From positions 8,913,852 through 8,977,851 of the forward strand of contig OX637350.1 in assembly GCA_951799405.1 (NCBI GenBank): a stretch of DNA of 64,000 nt. The letters are read 5' to 3'. This document shows positions 35,099 to 46,239 of this stretch, in pieces (positions within the stretch are counted from its first letter, which is position 1; each line of letters starts with the position of its first letter). The notes under the pieces are model-generated. The model searched no databases and was not told the origin of the DNA. It saw only the letters and a program-made list of their open reading frames with translations. The position numbers and the translations under genes were made by a program. This stretch comes from Agapetus fuscipes (Eukaryota; Arthropoda; Insecta; Trichoptera; Glossosomatidae).

Positions 35099-35759
35099 CA
35101 TAGACCTCTTGGAAAGAATAATATGTATTATTACACTTTACTTATTTCAGGTATTACATCTATTAACAGGTTTATTGGTAATTTTTGTATCTGACATGCA
35201 ATATGCAACTACCGGTTAAAAACTAAGTAGAGGAATAATGGGGAGGCTTATACCCACCAGTAGAAAAAAAACCTGAGATGATGATGGTAGAACTATATGA
35301 AAAATTAATTGACATGTTGTTTTTATTTGCGAAAATCAATAAACCATTATTTTACATTTTAGTTAGGAATAACATAAAATAGACTAAATATGTTAAACCA
35401 TACTTCATTTTATTTTTGAGGAATACCATTAATTCAAAATTATTTTCTTAGCTTCTATCTATTCTTTATACACTTTGCCATAAAAATATCTATGTGCATT
35501 TATTTTATGATTGAAAACGGAAGTAATTCAAAAAATCTATAAACAATTGCAAACGATAGTTTTGGATCATTTTGATTTCTTATGTGTTCACCTCAACGAA
35601 TAGTAAGGGGCCTTGATCAGCAAATGACTACGGTCTTATCTGGAAGAATGCATATAACTTGGCGTGCACTTATGTAGCTTTCATGTAGGTATATTAATAT
35701 AAGAATAAATAAATAAAGTGTGCTTCTGGCTCTCCGTTTTCTTGTTTTTATTTTTTTTC

Positions 35760-35832
35760 CATGATTTACAGGTTGCTATGAGGCTGACCACCCATACTGT
35801 AAAAAATGATTCACTTTGCAACTTTGATTATA
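35760..35832 (+). repeat. DR240, large internal deletion
   Basis: The head (ACAGGTTGCTATGAGGCTGA ... GATTCACTTTGCAA) joins directly to tail-like CTTTGATTATAG. About 170 bp of the middle are missing. Confidence 0.6.
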
Positions 35833-35859
35833 GTACAAAACAAAATGGATAAAGTTACG

Positions 35860-36290
35860 AGAAACCTTCGGATAATAATCCATGTGTATAACTCATTAGC
35901 GGCCACGTATAAGTTTCAATACACTTTTTTGGTAAACGCTAAGCTGTATACTTGAGGTGTAAGTATGTAAAATAGTATTTTTTTCATAAGCTTACCATAT
36001 TCCAAATGATTAATGAATATTTTGCTATCTTCACTTTTTGTTCCGGCCATTAATCTGATATGAAATTAATTCAGAGAGTTAAGAAACACGTTCATACAAC
36101 ATGAATTTATATTAAGCAATCAATTAATTATACTGCACTATAGCTCAAGTAGAAAACATCGCAGCGTTTTACCACAAATGTATGAAAATTAGAACATCGC
36201 CTGTGGTGTGTGTTTAAGTTACAATACATTTTTAGTAAAACGTTATAATTGAGTTGAAATGTAAATTTTTATACTTAGGGTGCCTACTGA
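35860..36290. mobile_element. Two small MITE-like copies, CTCACTAG/GTAAACGCT family
   Basis: Copy one (about 35870-35965) has CTCATTAGCGGCCACGTATA and TTTTGGTAAACGCTAAGC. Copy two (about 36130-36285) has the left CAGCGTTTTACCACAAATGT and the right TTTTAGTAAAACGTTATAA as inverted arms. Confidence 0.4.
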
Positions 36291-36407
36291 TGTAAGCCGG
36301 GAATAACAAATCTCTAATCGTATGCCTGCCAATTATAAAGCTGCATCGATTTCAATACTAAATTTACATTGTTTTGAACCTATTTTTTTTTTCTACGTTT
36401 ACATTAG

Positions 36408-36746
36408 GCCACTGCCGCTGCTGCTGCCACCGCGGGCTCAAATGGTCAGAGTAACATAGACGGCAAAGAACAATTGCTAAAAACAACGACAAAACCCGAA
36501 TCCCTGAGCAGCGCGTGTAGCATGAGCAGAGCAGTGGGAGGAGTGTGTTTACATTTTGCCGTGCTCACTGTCCTGCTCACTTCCTGTTCAAACAGGGATA
36601 ACTGTAGATTCCACATTCAGTCATCAAATTTGATTTATATTCTACGTTTAGAAAAACAATCAGGGGTGTTAGAAGCATCTCACGGAGAGTGTTGGTTCTT
36701 TTATTGTGAATTGATTAAAATGTACACAAAGGTGATGATACAGTGA
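36408..36746 (+). CDS. Candidate terminal exon with hydrophobic C-terminal segment (unknown gene)
   Basis: A good splice acceptor (TTTTTTTTTTCTACGTTTAC followed by ATTAG) ends at 36407. An open frame starts immediately and runs 112 codons to TGA 36744. An in-frame TAG is part of the acceptor, so the frame opens only after splicing. The first part is Ala/Ser/Gln-rich and GC-rich. It then reads KTTTKPESLSSACSMSRAVG, followed by the hydrophobic VCLHFAVLTVLLTSC. A Ser-rich spacer followed by a hydrophobic stretch resembles a membrane anchor or GPI signal, but the frame continues about 50 residues beyond it. I found no upstream coding exons in the window. Product unknown. Confidence 0.35.
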   Translation, partial: ATAAAAATAGSNGQSNIDGKEQLLKTTTKPESLSSACSMSRAVGGVCLHFAVLTVLLTSCSNRDNCRFHIQSSNLIYILRLEKQSGVLEASHGECWFFYCELIKMYTKVMIQ

Positions 36747-36929
36747 TATAATTTTAGATTGTGAAAATGTGGTGAGCGCTGTTTTTATGTGAATCAGGCC
36801 TTAAGAGCCATATATGAGTGTGATCGTCACTATTGAAAGCGCCAATTTCCCAGACAGGGGATAGATTCTGTTGATATTGGATGTATATTTTTGTGACTGG
36901 TGTTTTTTGACCCAACGAAGAACATATCT

Positions 36930-37037
36930 AAAAATTTAACGATTTTTTTTCTGCTCCAACGGGAATCGAATCCACTATCTTCTGATTACAAGTCCGAAGC
37001 GGTTTTCATTGAATTACACAACGGACTACGTACCTTA
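36930..37037 (-). mobile_element. SINE-C copy (tRNA-like)
   Basis: In reverse: AGTCCGTTGTGTAATTCAAT (A-box region), B box GGATTCGATTCCC (36961-36973), then TTGGAGCAGAAAAAA. The layout matches the plus-strand copy at 38549. Confidence 0.6.
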
Positions 37038-37404
37038 AGTGAAAGGGAAATTTCGAAACGGTTATCATAATTCCGCTTTTAGTGTCAAAATACGTTTTAA
37101 TTGCTGTTTTGTGTTATTATTTTTCATTATGAATGAAAATGAACAAAATTGGATCAATCAAACGTTTTAGTATTTACTTCCGACATCAAAAACTAGACAA
37201 AGAAGAAGCGGAACATCTAGATTACTTTTTACTTTTGTGGAAGATGCGTAACATTGATTTGAACAATAAAAAATCAGTTTTGTGATTACATGGTGTATTA
37301 AAAATTCTAGTAGATAGTGTAGTTGTTGGAATTTTTAATTTTACATCCAGAAAACTAGGGTTTATTTGAACCGAGACTGTCAGACATGCACTCTAACGGT
37401 GCTA

Positions 37405-37636
37405 TTCTTTAGACATTTCAGTCGTGCGTTGAGCCCACGCTTTGGCATACTAATGATGCATTTGTATGAAGACCTGTAATTTCAAGATGGCCGCAAGTGA
37501 ATAGCTGATTAGTCTTTATTCAAATATTACCCAAAATTCGGTAGGTATGTATGACCCTGGTGATGAGACTTTCAGCTGAGGCATCATTAGTTTGTCAAAG
37601 CGTGGGCTCAACCGACGACTAAAATGTCTAAGAAGT
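37405..37636. mobile_element. MITE with about 53-bp TIRs
   Basis: The left TTCTTTAGACATTTCAGTCG ... GAGCCCACGCTTTGGCATAC is mirrored on the right by GTTTGTCAAAGCGTGGGCTC ... CGACTAAAATGTCTAAGAA. Arms differ at a few positions. The interior is non-coding. Confidence 0.8.
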
Positions 37637-37640
37637 AAGT

Positions 37641-37775
37641 GTACAAAAATAATTTTGATTGCGTCAATAAAATAACACGAAATTTGAATAACGCTCTAAG
37701 AGTGCCGTCGTATTTCTATCAATTTTTGATTTACGCAATCGAGATGAGATTTACACAATGTTTCTTACTCGGAGT
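37641..37775. mobile_element. Small MITE-like element, second copy of the 1378 family
   Basis: The left TTTTGATTGCGTCAA and the right TTGATTTACGCAATCGAGAT, ATTTACACAATG are inverted, as at 1378-1520. It directly follows the MITE at 37405. Confidence 0.45.
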
Positions 37776-38548
37776 AATGATCTCCCTGTGTTATAACTAA
37801 AATCAAAGTATTAGTATGTTTACGCAGTCTTCACAAGCGATAGGAACTACTGCATTAGCAAACTGCAACGTCACGTGCCGTGGTTAGCGTAAGGCGGCCA
37901 CTTGGCCCCCTTTCCTGCGAAAATAAAAAGTTTAATAATATATACATTTAAATTGCGAAGATTTCTGGCAAAGATAGTTTCAGATTCAGGATTCATACCT
38001 CATTACAGCCCACAATTTTTAAACACATGCACATGGTTATTTGCAATTTTAAAAAAGGTTGAACTCTCTCTTTTGATACAACGCTGCAAAAAGTTCCATG
38101 CACGTTGAAAGATGTCAGCTCGTCGTGATTACTTTTCTCCGGAAGTATGTTAACTGAATTTCGAAATTTATCTAAGTTGCAATGTGTAGGTCGACTGGTA
38201 TCCTTTGGGTATTCATGTGCTGACTGACAATAAACTTGCAGTCAGTGAATGAGATGTCAATGCTGCTGACTAGCCGTAAATGGCAAATCGCTGGACCTTG
38301 CCACGTCTTGATAAAGCTATAAATGCGAATCGGAATTTTTTAACACAGAAGAAGTAAGGATTTTTTTATGATGGAATAATCTTTGTAATGTTTTATTGAA
38401 CACGATTTTGCGGACATGGGAGGTTTTTGCAGAACAACGGTTTCTATATTAATGTCGTGTGAAAATTTTGTGAAATATTTTTGCTTAGAAGACTCTGATA
38501 CCGTAAATAAAAACAGTTCATATCTTGCTTCTTCTTTTGAATATAATG

Positions 38549-38745
38549 TCAGCAGTTCGTAGTCTAGTGGTTAAAACTTCGTCCTCTTAATCAAAAGGTT
38601 GTACAATCGATTCCCGGTGGAGCAAAACATTTTTATTTTTATTTTCAAATGTGCTTTCTGTTAGGTTCTAAAATTTCTTAGCCTCTGCCATAGATCGGTC
38701 ACCAATGTACCATCCAGCCTTATACCTGCGTCTTTTAAAAAAATG
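38549..38745 (+). mobile_element. SINE-C copy with tRNA-Lys-like head
   Basis: A-box-like TAGTCTAGTGG (38560-38570), anticodon-loop-like CCTCTTAATC, and B-box-like ACAATCGATTCCC (38603-38615), then GGTGGAGCAAAACATTTTT. The CTCTTAA loop matches a Lys(CTT) tRNA. The acceptor stem does not pair and a body follows, so this is a SINE and not a functional tRNA. Confidence 0.65.
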
Positions 38746-38888
38746 TGAATAGGAATGCAATTCACATGCCATGAATATTTCGCAGTGAACTTTTCACGCG
38801 TGATTCACACAGAAGCAGTTTCCACCAGATAAATAAACTTAATATTTGTTTTATTTTATTTATAATGGTAAAACTGTTATGTTTCCAG

Positions 38889-41800
38889 ATGCTGGAGCCA
38901 AGAATAAAATCATGCATAAGAAGAAATCTAAAGCTTTTTGTATTGGGAGCAGTCCTAGGATTGGCTTACCTTCATGACTGTAATGCTGCATTCACTTGTC
39001 CAATTGGATTCAACGTCACAACCTTCACAGACCTGCCAGAGCCTGTTTGCATACAAATAAAAAACGAAGAATCATATTACAGCAAATATGATAGGTGCAG
39101 AGGAAACAAAGTACCCATTGACTTCTTCAGGGACGTCGACAGTTTTAAAAACTATGCCATATCACTTGGGAAGAACATATTGTGGACAGATTACAAAAAA
39201 GATTATGCGGATGGTCCTATCATCAACTGGAGCATCGGACACCCAGACATGGGAAAATTAAGAAACTTCAAAATGTTTGTTAGAAAAAATGAACCCGAAG
39301 AACTTTGTGTCGCTGTTGATTTGACCACTAACGATCTTTTGACAATGGATTGTAATGATAAGATTCCCAGATATTGCGTTGTGGACAGCTACGAGAACTC
39401 TGATCCGATATTGTGGGATTGTCCCATTGACTACATGTCGTTTGCTTCTCCTGTGCCCTCTTGCCTCCAACCTGTGAGGTCTAAGCTCCGAGTGACGTGG
39501 GGACAAGCAAAAGACTTTTGTACCAAGAGTAATGGGCATCTACCGCAGAGAGGCTACATATATACGAACCATGGAGAGTTTGACAGGTCTGATGCAAATG
39601 AGGTGCCTATGGGAATTGTCAAAGGATTGGATGAAACACCGGAGTGGGCTGTACAAACAAACAACACGTATTCAAGAACGGTAATTATATTATTCATAGA
39701 CTACTAAAACTTGAGATTATTTTTTACTCGTACGTCAAGCTACAATAAAAAATATGACGTGCTTGCTGGCAACACTGTCCATCTTATTAGGCTCTTTTAA
39801 AGTTTTTATCTAAAATCCTTTTAATTTTTTTCCATATATTTTACTCACCTTTCTATCTAAGTTGCAAAGATATGGTACATTTGAGATTCAAATAACATGC
39901 AATCACATAGACAAACACGTTTTAGTTCACGCTTAAACATGCCGCACGTGCACTTAGAAAGTAAAAACTCAATCTCTAATGAACATATGTCCTGCAATTC
40001 TTGCCGACCTTCCCTAAAATACGTATCACATTTGCAAAGTGAACCATTTTTTTCAATATGGGTGGTAAGCCTCATAACAAACTTTTAGTCAACCTTTAAC
40101 TTCAAATCCCGCAGTCTGTTGGTATGCAAATCTTCCGCGAAAACCCACATTTATCTATTATTTTACTATGTAGGTGAAGCTGGGAAGTCAGTATAAAATT
40201 GAATTCATCCCTTTTTAGCAATGGCAAGATCACGATATTATGTAATTAATCAGAGCCTAACCAAACGACTTTTACAACTTTCAGATACCTTGGACTGAAT
40301 GGAACTTTGACTTGAACTCTGGTTTTGATGTTTATTCTAATCAAGGATTCTTAAAACATGGAAAATGGCAGTGGGGCGATAACAAACGAATATACTTTTC
40401 ATTGATTTGTGAACATTTCGTGGAACTACCGATGATGAATTTCGACATCAATTTTGAGTAAGTGAATGAAAACCTGGATAATGGCTGTAATTAAATCTCA
40501 CTTACTTATTACAAATGTAAATAATAAAACACAAAGTTTTTCTTAACAAGTTGATTTATTAACTCTGTTTATGATGATGCTATTACACCATTATCAAGAG
40601 AAGTTAACAAATCCTTAAACTCTCACTTACTTATGTACAGTTCTTCCTCTTTTTGCTCACTGTCCAGACTCTTAGATTGATGTCATTAACATGTTGAAAA
40701 TTTCACTTTTATTTTTTTATATAAGTAATTGGTCTAACTTATTTATTTTTCAGAGGCAACGTATTGAAAATAGCCATTGATCAAAAGAACGTACCCGAAA
40801 GTGACATTTGGTGTTTCACAGATTCCGTCTCACCTTTCCCCACGCGTATAAATGTCGCCAAAGTGTTAAATCAATCTCAGTACGTGGCTACGATCACCGA
40901 AAGTGGTTTCTACTGGTGCCTGACAAGGAATACTAAAGAATACATCTCAAAGGAAAGTGTTCGAGTCTTGGCGTTGAATAACAGAACGCCCATAGACAAA
41001 CAATTTGTACTAAAAGTCAACTTCCAAAGACAATACAACTTAGATGCATTCACGGAAGGATTTATTAAGTATCTGGAAGATGAAATGAATACTTGTGTGT
41101 CTAGATACTTCCATGACAGGAAAAGACGAGAGATAAGCCGCGTGTACTACCCTAAATCAACCACTAACCAAACCCTCATTAGAGGGCTGAAGCTGAAAAA
41201 ACTATTGCACGGAGGAAGGACAACCTGGTCATGGGGAATCTTCCATTTGGTGTCAGAAGTACAATTGGAGAAGAACATGTTTAGTTCAATGACTGATGAG
41301 TTTATTGTAGTTGACGTAAGGAAGGTTTTGGAATGTACGAATCCAAAAGCGCTCATTGGTGAGTATTTTTATTTATTTTATTATAAGTGGAAACATTCTA
41401 GTGAGCTCCTCAAGTTTGCTTGTGTTTTTCATCTCGATAGTTAGGGTGATGTAAAGATGCGACAGCTATTTTCGAAAATTGTCAACCATTAGTTATGTGC
41501 AGTACAATGCCAATTGAACGCTTTGTTTTATAGCATGACTAAAGTTAATCTCACAACTCGTGCCAGGTTTTGGCTTGTTTATTTTCTTCAACAAATGCCA
41601 CTTCCGCAATTCAGGGACATTGTTTGTTGACTAATTAGTTGGTATGAAGTTGGTCCTCCCAGCTGTACAATCTAGATTCACTTTTGTATATGCCACCGAG
41701 TTGCAACGTTTATGTTCATGTGAGGTTTCGTTTATTTCGTATGTACACATGCAGCATGTGTAAGCGCGAATTCACATGTGCCTGCTTGTGGGCATGCATT

Positions 41801-44800
41801 ATATATCAGACTTAAATGTCAATATATATATTTACAACTAAAATTATAAATTATAAACTGTAATAACAAACATATTGTTTAGCCAATTTTTGTTCAATGC
41901 TGAAATAGGTACAAAAAAAAGCCTGTTCACTTTAGATGTTTCTATTCTATATTTTGATTTCCTCATTGTCTATTATGATTCCTTTTAAACAATTATAGGA
42001 GAATCGACACCTGTGCAATGGGACTGCTCGTACAGAGTGTGCCAGGGTAACTTTAACGAAGGTGCCATTTGGTATACAGGGTATGATTCTGGTTGTACTC
42101 AAAAAGATACTACAATTTTTACTACTGAAATAGCAACGACAGAAGAAACTTCCACAGAACCAACAACCACAAATTATACTACCACTTTGCCTCCTACAAC
42201 AACAGAATATATAACAACTACCATGGTATGTATCAAGACTATCTATCTATATAATCTATAATCTAAGTTGCAAGGATATATTCATTCAAAGCTCTCAGAT
42301 GTATGCCCACAAACAAACACGTGTAGTTCGCGCTTACAAATGCTGATTGTGTACTTACAAATAAAATCCAAACCTCAAATGAACATAAACCCTGCAACTC
42401 TTGCCGACATTCCCTGAAACAGGGGTGACATTGGCAAAGTGAACCATTTTTACAGTATGGGTGGTCAGCCTCATACCAACCTATAAGTCAAGGAATACGA
42501 GTACCTAATAAATAACATTTAAGTATAAAAAAACAACAAAACCTTCAAAAGAAATCTATACAAAAAAGTCAAAAATTTCTTATGCAAAAAATGTAGCAAA
42601 CTAATAAACCAACATTACAAATCAGCATTGCAGATTAGCCGACACTTCTTCCTGTCCTTGCATATTTCTTTCATTTCATCCAGAGTCATAACCTTTTTCA
42701 TACAAGCTCTCCTTTTATTATGACTCTGGATATCCCATTCACTCTCTATTTCGAAAATTTGGTCCATCCATACCTTTCTCGGTCTTCCTCTTCCACGACA
42801 TCCATCAATTCTTGCAGCATATACTTTCTTCGTCAGTCTTTCCTCATTCATTCTCTCCAAATATAATGCTAAAAAATAAAAAAATACGTTTTTTACAGAG
42901 CTTCAGAATAGTTCTTTTAATTCCAGAAACAATGGAACAGAAATTATATGAAAAATGCTGACCTATTGGTTTTAACTCATTACTGTGACTTTTAAACAAG
43001 TGAATTACATTTTTAATTCAAAGAAAATTACCTCAATTATTTGTCGTAACTGTTTTTTAATCGAATGCCCACAATGAAACCAGCACCACTTATGATGAGA
43101 ATCAAATTTCAATTTTAATCAATGACTTGACTTATAGGTTGATATGAGGCTGACCACCCATACTGTGAAAAATGGTTCACTTTGCCAATGTCACCCCTGT
43201 GTCAGGGAAGGTCGGCAAAAGTTGTGGGGCTTATGATCATTTAAGGCTTGGATTTTATTTGTATGTACACATTCAGCATTTGTAAGCGCGAATGAGTGAT
43301 GAAAGATTGACGAAGAAAGTATATGTTGCTAGAATAGATGGATGTCGTGGTAGAGGAAGACCGAGAAAAGTATGGAAGGATCAAATCTCTGAAATAGCGA
43401 ATGAATGGGAAATCCAGAGTCATAATAGAAGGAGGACTTGTATGAAAAAGGTTATGACTCTGGATGAAATGAAAGAAGTATGCAAGGACAGGAAGAAGTG
43501 GCGGCTAATCTGCAATGCTGATTTTTAATGTTGGTTTATTGGCTTGCTACATTTTTTGCATAAGACATTTCTTTTTTTTTTATTTTTTTTGTATAGATTT
43601 ATTTTTAAGGTTTTGTTGTTTTCTTATACTTAAATTTTATTTTTTACTCGTATTCCTTGACTTATAGGTTGGTATGAGGCTGACCACCCATACTGTAAAA
43701 AATGGTTCACTTTGCCAATGTCACCCCTGTTTCAGGGAATGTCGGCAAGAGTTGCAGGGCTTATGTTCATTTGAGGTTTGGATTTTATTTGTAAGTACGC
43801 AATCAGCATTTGTAAGCGCGAACTACACGTGTTTGTTTGTGGGCATACATCTGAGAGCTTTGAATGAATATATCCTTGCAACTTAGATTATAGATTATTA
43901 TAGAACTACACGTGTTGGTTTGTGGGCATACATCTGAGAGCTTTAAATGAATATATCCTTGCAACTTAGATTATAGATTACTTGATTTGCTTGTTTCAGA
44001 GTCCAGATGATCAAGTGTCCGAAGTTGACAACAGTCTTCAATCACTTTTAAATGGATCAGTTGACACATCTCATCTTGCGACTGCTACAAACTTGATAAA
44101 TGGCATCCTGACTATTGAAGAACATGTCGTTATTCCACCAAGCATTCTCAAAAGCTTGGATGAAATGGTGGATAAAGTAAAACTGGATGCTAATGAAAAT
44201 CATGTGAAGATAGTTGAAACAAATCTGGCGCTAGTTGTGTCAGAGAAGAACAAGAACGGTTCCCCTGTTATTGGAATTTCTGTTGATAGACTAATAGATG
44301 AATCTGAAGGATTTGCGTCAGACTCTATTCACGTTTTAACTGAAGGTAATTAAATTGGAAAAAAAAGTTTAATTGACATTTATGCAACTCTGCTAGAAAA
44401 AAACGTTTTTCATCAGTATGAATTGTTACATTAAAGAAAAACAAGTGTTTCAACCAAATATAATACATTTATTTTTTTCTTTTAGATAACAATTTGCCAT
44501 CCAGAAATATGTTAGAGATACTCGTCAACATACCTTCAAGTTTAATGAAGAACAACGACAGCAGGATTTCTTTCCTTGTATTTAAAAATGACAAAGCGTT
44601 TTCACAAAACTCATCTAACGCTTTCCAGAAAGTCAACAGCCGCGTGTTGAGCATCTCCATTTCAAACATGACCAAATTTGAAGAAGGACAGTATATTGAT
44701 ATCCACATGAAACCAAGTATTGAAGATGTAACTAATGGAACAAAGGTGTGCGCATTTTGGGATATTGATTCCCCTACAGGAGGAAGATGGTCAACAGACG

Positions 44801-45879
44801 GATGTGAACTTTTAGATGACCAAAGAAACGATGGATTAGATACATGCCGTTGCTATCATATGACTCACTTTGCAGAAATAATAAGATCTGGTGAAACACA
44901 CTTAAGCGAAGCAAATGTTTATGCTTTGACTGTGATATCATTTGTTGGTTGCTCACTGTCATTGTTAGGGTTGATAATTATTGGACTAACAGGGATGCTG
45001 TTCAAATCATGGAGGAGTGACTTTAGCAACAAAGTGTGGATGCATTTGTCGGCATCAGTCGCTATTCTCATCATAGCATTTATGGTCATCGCTATGGTCA
45101 ATTTCGAAAAGAACGAACCAGTTTCCTGTATAATTGCTGGAATTGCTGTACACTATTCAGTGTTGTCATCGTTTTGTTGGATGCTCGTGTCTGCCGTGTT
45201 GTCTTACAAGAGATTAGTGAGAGTTTTCACCAAGAGTTCTTCACATCGTCTTCTCAAAGCGTGCGCGTTTGCTTGGCTCACTCCGATATTACCAATTGCG
45301 ATTCTATTCGCAATTGACCCTGACAACTATACAGAACAATTTGCTATTGGATACATCCAAAAATCCTTTTGCTATCCTTCTGGTCTTGGATTTTGGCTTT
45401 CATTGTTCTTACCTGTAGCGTTGATTGTCTCTGCCAACATGGTGCTGTTCTGTATGATCATCTATTCCGTTTTCATCAGTTCCAAGATAAAGCGCCATGG
45501 TGATACCAAGCAGCTGTACAGAAGCATCACCGTAAGCTTTCTCTTATTCTACCTTTTTGGTTTGACTTGGCTTTTCGGACTTTTATCTGAATACTTAGTT
45601 ATGTCTTACCTGTTTTGTATCACTGGCACTATTCAAGGGTTTGTATTATTCATATTCTTTGTTGTGGGCAATAAGAAGACTCGCGATCTATGGTGTGTCA
45701 AACTTGGTATCAAACCCAGCAAGTCCATTCACGTCACTAGCACTACTTCTCGGTCATTCTCCAGCAAGAGCAGAATGGAACATCAAGTAACTATTAGTAG
45801 TAAACTTTACAACATGAATTCAACTAGACCCAGATCTTTGAGTGGTAATTTTGCCAACATCGATTCTAGATTTTCTTAG
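38889..45879 (+). CDS. Adhesion-class GPCR with tandem C-type-lectin-like modules, six exons
   Basis: Exons are 38889-39680, 40285-40457, 40754-41358, 41999-42225, 44000-44345 and 44486-45879. All are GT-AG with matching phases, giving 1178 residues. I start at ATG 38889 because TTTCCAG just upstream looks like an acceptor for a non-coding exon; an in-frame ATG at 38865 would add 8 residues. Order: signal peptide (LFVLGAVLGLAYLHDCNA); two cysteine-rich lectin-like modules (WTDYKKDY, DCNDKIPRYC; WGQAKDFC, HGKWQWGDNK, LICEHF); an Ig-like stretch (IWCFTDS...ESGFYWC) and SEA-like segment; a small Cys module; a Thr-rich mucin-like stalk in exon 4; a GAIN domain (exons 5-6). The GPS site has CAFWD, GRWSTDGC and CRCYHMTHFAEI, with predicted autoproteolysis at HM/T. 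Seven membrane helices follow, then a Ser-rich tail of about 75 residues. Family B2 is clear; the vertebrate counterpart is not. Function and ligand unknown. Confidence 0.9.
39853..40095 (-). repeat. DR240 dispersed repeat in GPCR intron 1
   Basis: TATCTAAGTTGCAAAGATAT to GTAAGCCTCATAACAAACTT, full length with moderate divergence. Confidence 0.8.
41630..41870 (+). repeat. DR240 dispersed repeat in GPCR intron 3
   Basis: TTAGTTGGTATGAAGTTGGT to TTTACAACTAAAATTATAAA. It lacks the CCCTGTTTCAGGGAAGG block. Confidence 0.75.
42245..42500 (-). repeat. DR240, left arm of inverted duplication (GPCR intron 4)
   Basis: AATCTATAATCTAAGTTGCA to CATACCAACCTATAAGTCAA. Together with the LINE piece at 42615-42880 it forms the inverse of 43289-43905. 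Confidence 0.85.
42615..42880 (-). pseudogene. RTE-like LINE C-terminus, left arm of inverted duplication
   Basis: The minus strand reads ERMNEERLTKKVYAARIDG, CRGRGRPRKVWMDQI and CMKKVMTLDEMKEICKDRKK, ending at the stop 42615. This is the GRGRPRKxW tail of RTE-like LINE reverse transcriptases. The polymerase domain is absent. Confidence 0.8.
43128..43288 (+). repeat. DR240 copy truncated at TAAGCGCGAA by a LINE fragment
   Basis: Normal from TTGACTTATAGGTTGATATG to CAGCATTTGTAAGCGCGAA. It then joins directly to the LINE reading frame (GAGTGATGAAAGATTGACGA). Confidence 0.8.
43289..43528 (+). pseudogene. RTE-like LINE C-terminus, right arm of inverted duplication
   Basis: Reads MSDERLTKKVYVARIDG, CRGRGRPRKVWKDQI and CMKKVMTLDEMKEVCKDRKK, ending at TAA 43526. 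It is highly similar to the 42615-42880 copy but in opposite orientation, and it starts abruptly within DR240. Confidence 0.8.
43655..43980 (+). repeat. DR240 with duplicated 3' half
   Basis: A full element ends TTGCAACTTAGATTATAGAT at about 43903. The 3' part (GAACTACACGTGTTTGTTTG ... ATTATAGATTA) is then repeated at 43904-43980 (GAACTACACGTGTTGGTTTG ...). It ends about 20 bp before the acceptor of GPCR exon 5. Confidence 0.85.
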
Positions 45880-46239
45880 AGATTTAATGTCCGCTTTAAA
45901 TATGCCATAAACATTTGTTTCACATCTATTCATATTCGTAGGTATAAGCGTGTTATTAATGTTTTTAGGGTTTCACGATCGACTTCAGATGCTTGATATT
46001 GCTCTTTTGGGTCTTGACACGTCAATGGGTCACGACCCATTCCTTTTTATTCGTGTTCACATTTTATAACAATACTAGCAGACTGACCGTGCTGCGCACG
46101 GTTGTCTGCTAGGCCCTTCGGGCAGTGTAAGTCTGGCTTCGCAATAATTTTTCCTCACACCTCCTTCATAGTAATTAAATGCTTTAAGAAGTAATTTGAA
46201 AAAAAAATTGCGGTAAAAGGGTTATTTAGTTCTTTCATG
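45880..46239. other. GPCR 3' flank
   Basis: Sequence between the GPCR stop and the DR240 array; it presumably includes the 3' UTR. A hairpin-like GTGCTGCGCACGG with CGTGC context is at about 46089-46101. No clear AATAAA close to the stop. Confidence 0.35.

Noticed and set aside
34854..35219. 121-codon plus-strand frame rich in FIHPFYI
   Set aside because: It covers a short tandem repeat; the repeated peptide is produced by the DNA repeat and has no domain.
38549..38620. Functional tRNA-Lys gene
   Set aside because: The anticodon loop resembles Lys, but arms do not close and a repeat body follows. A related copy lies at 36930.
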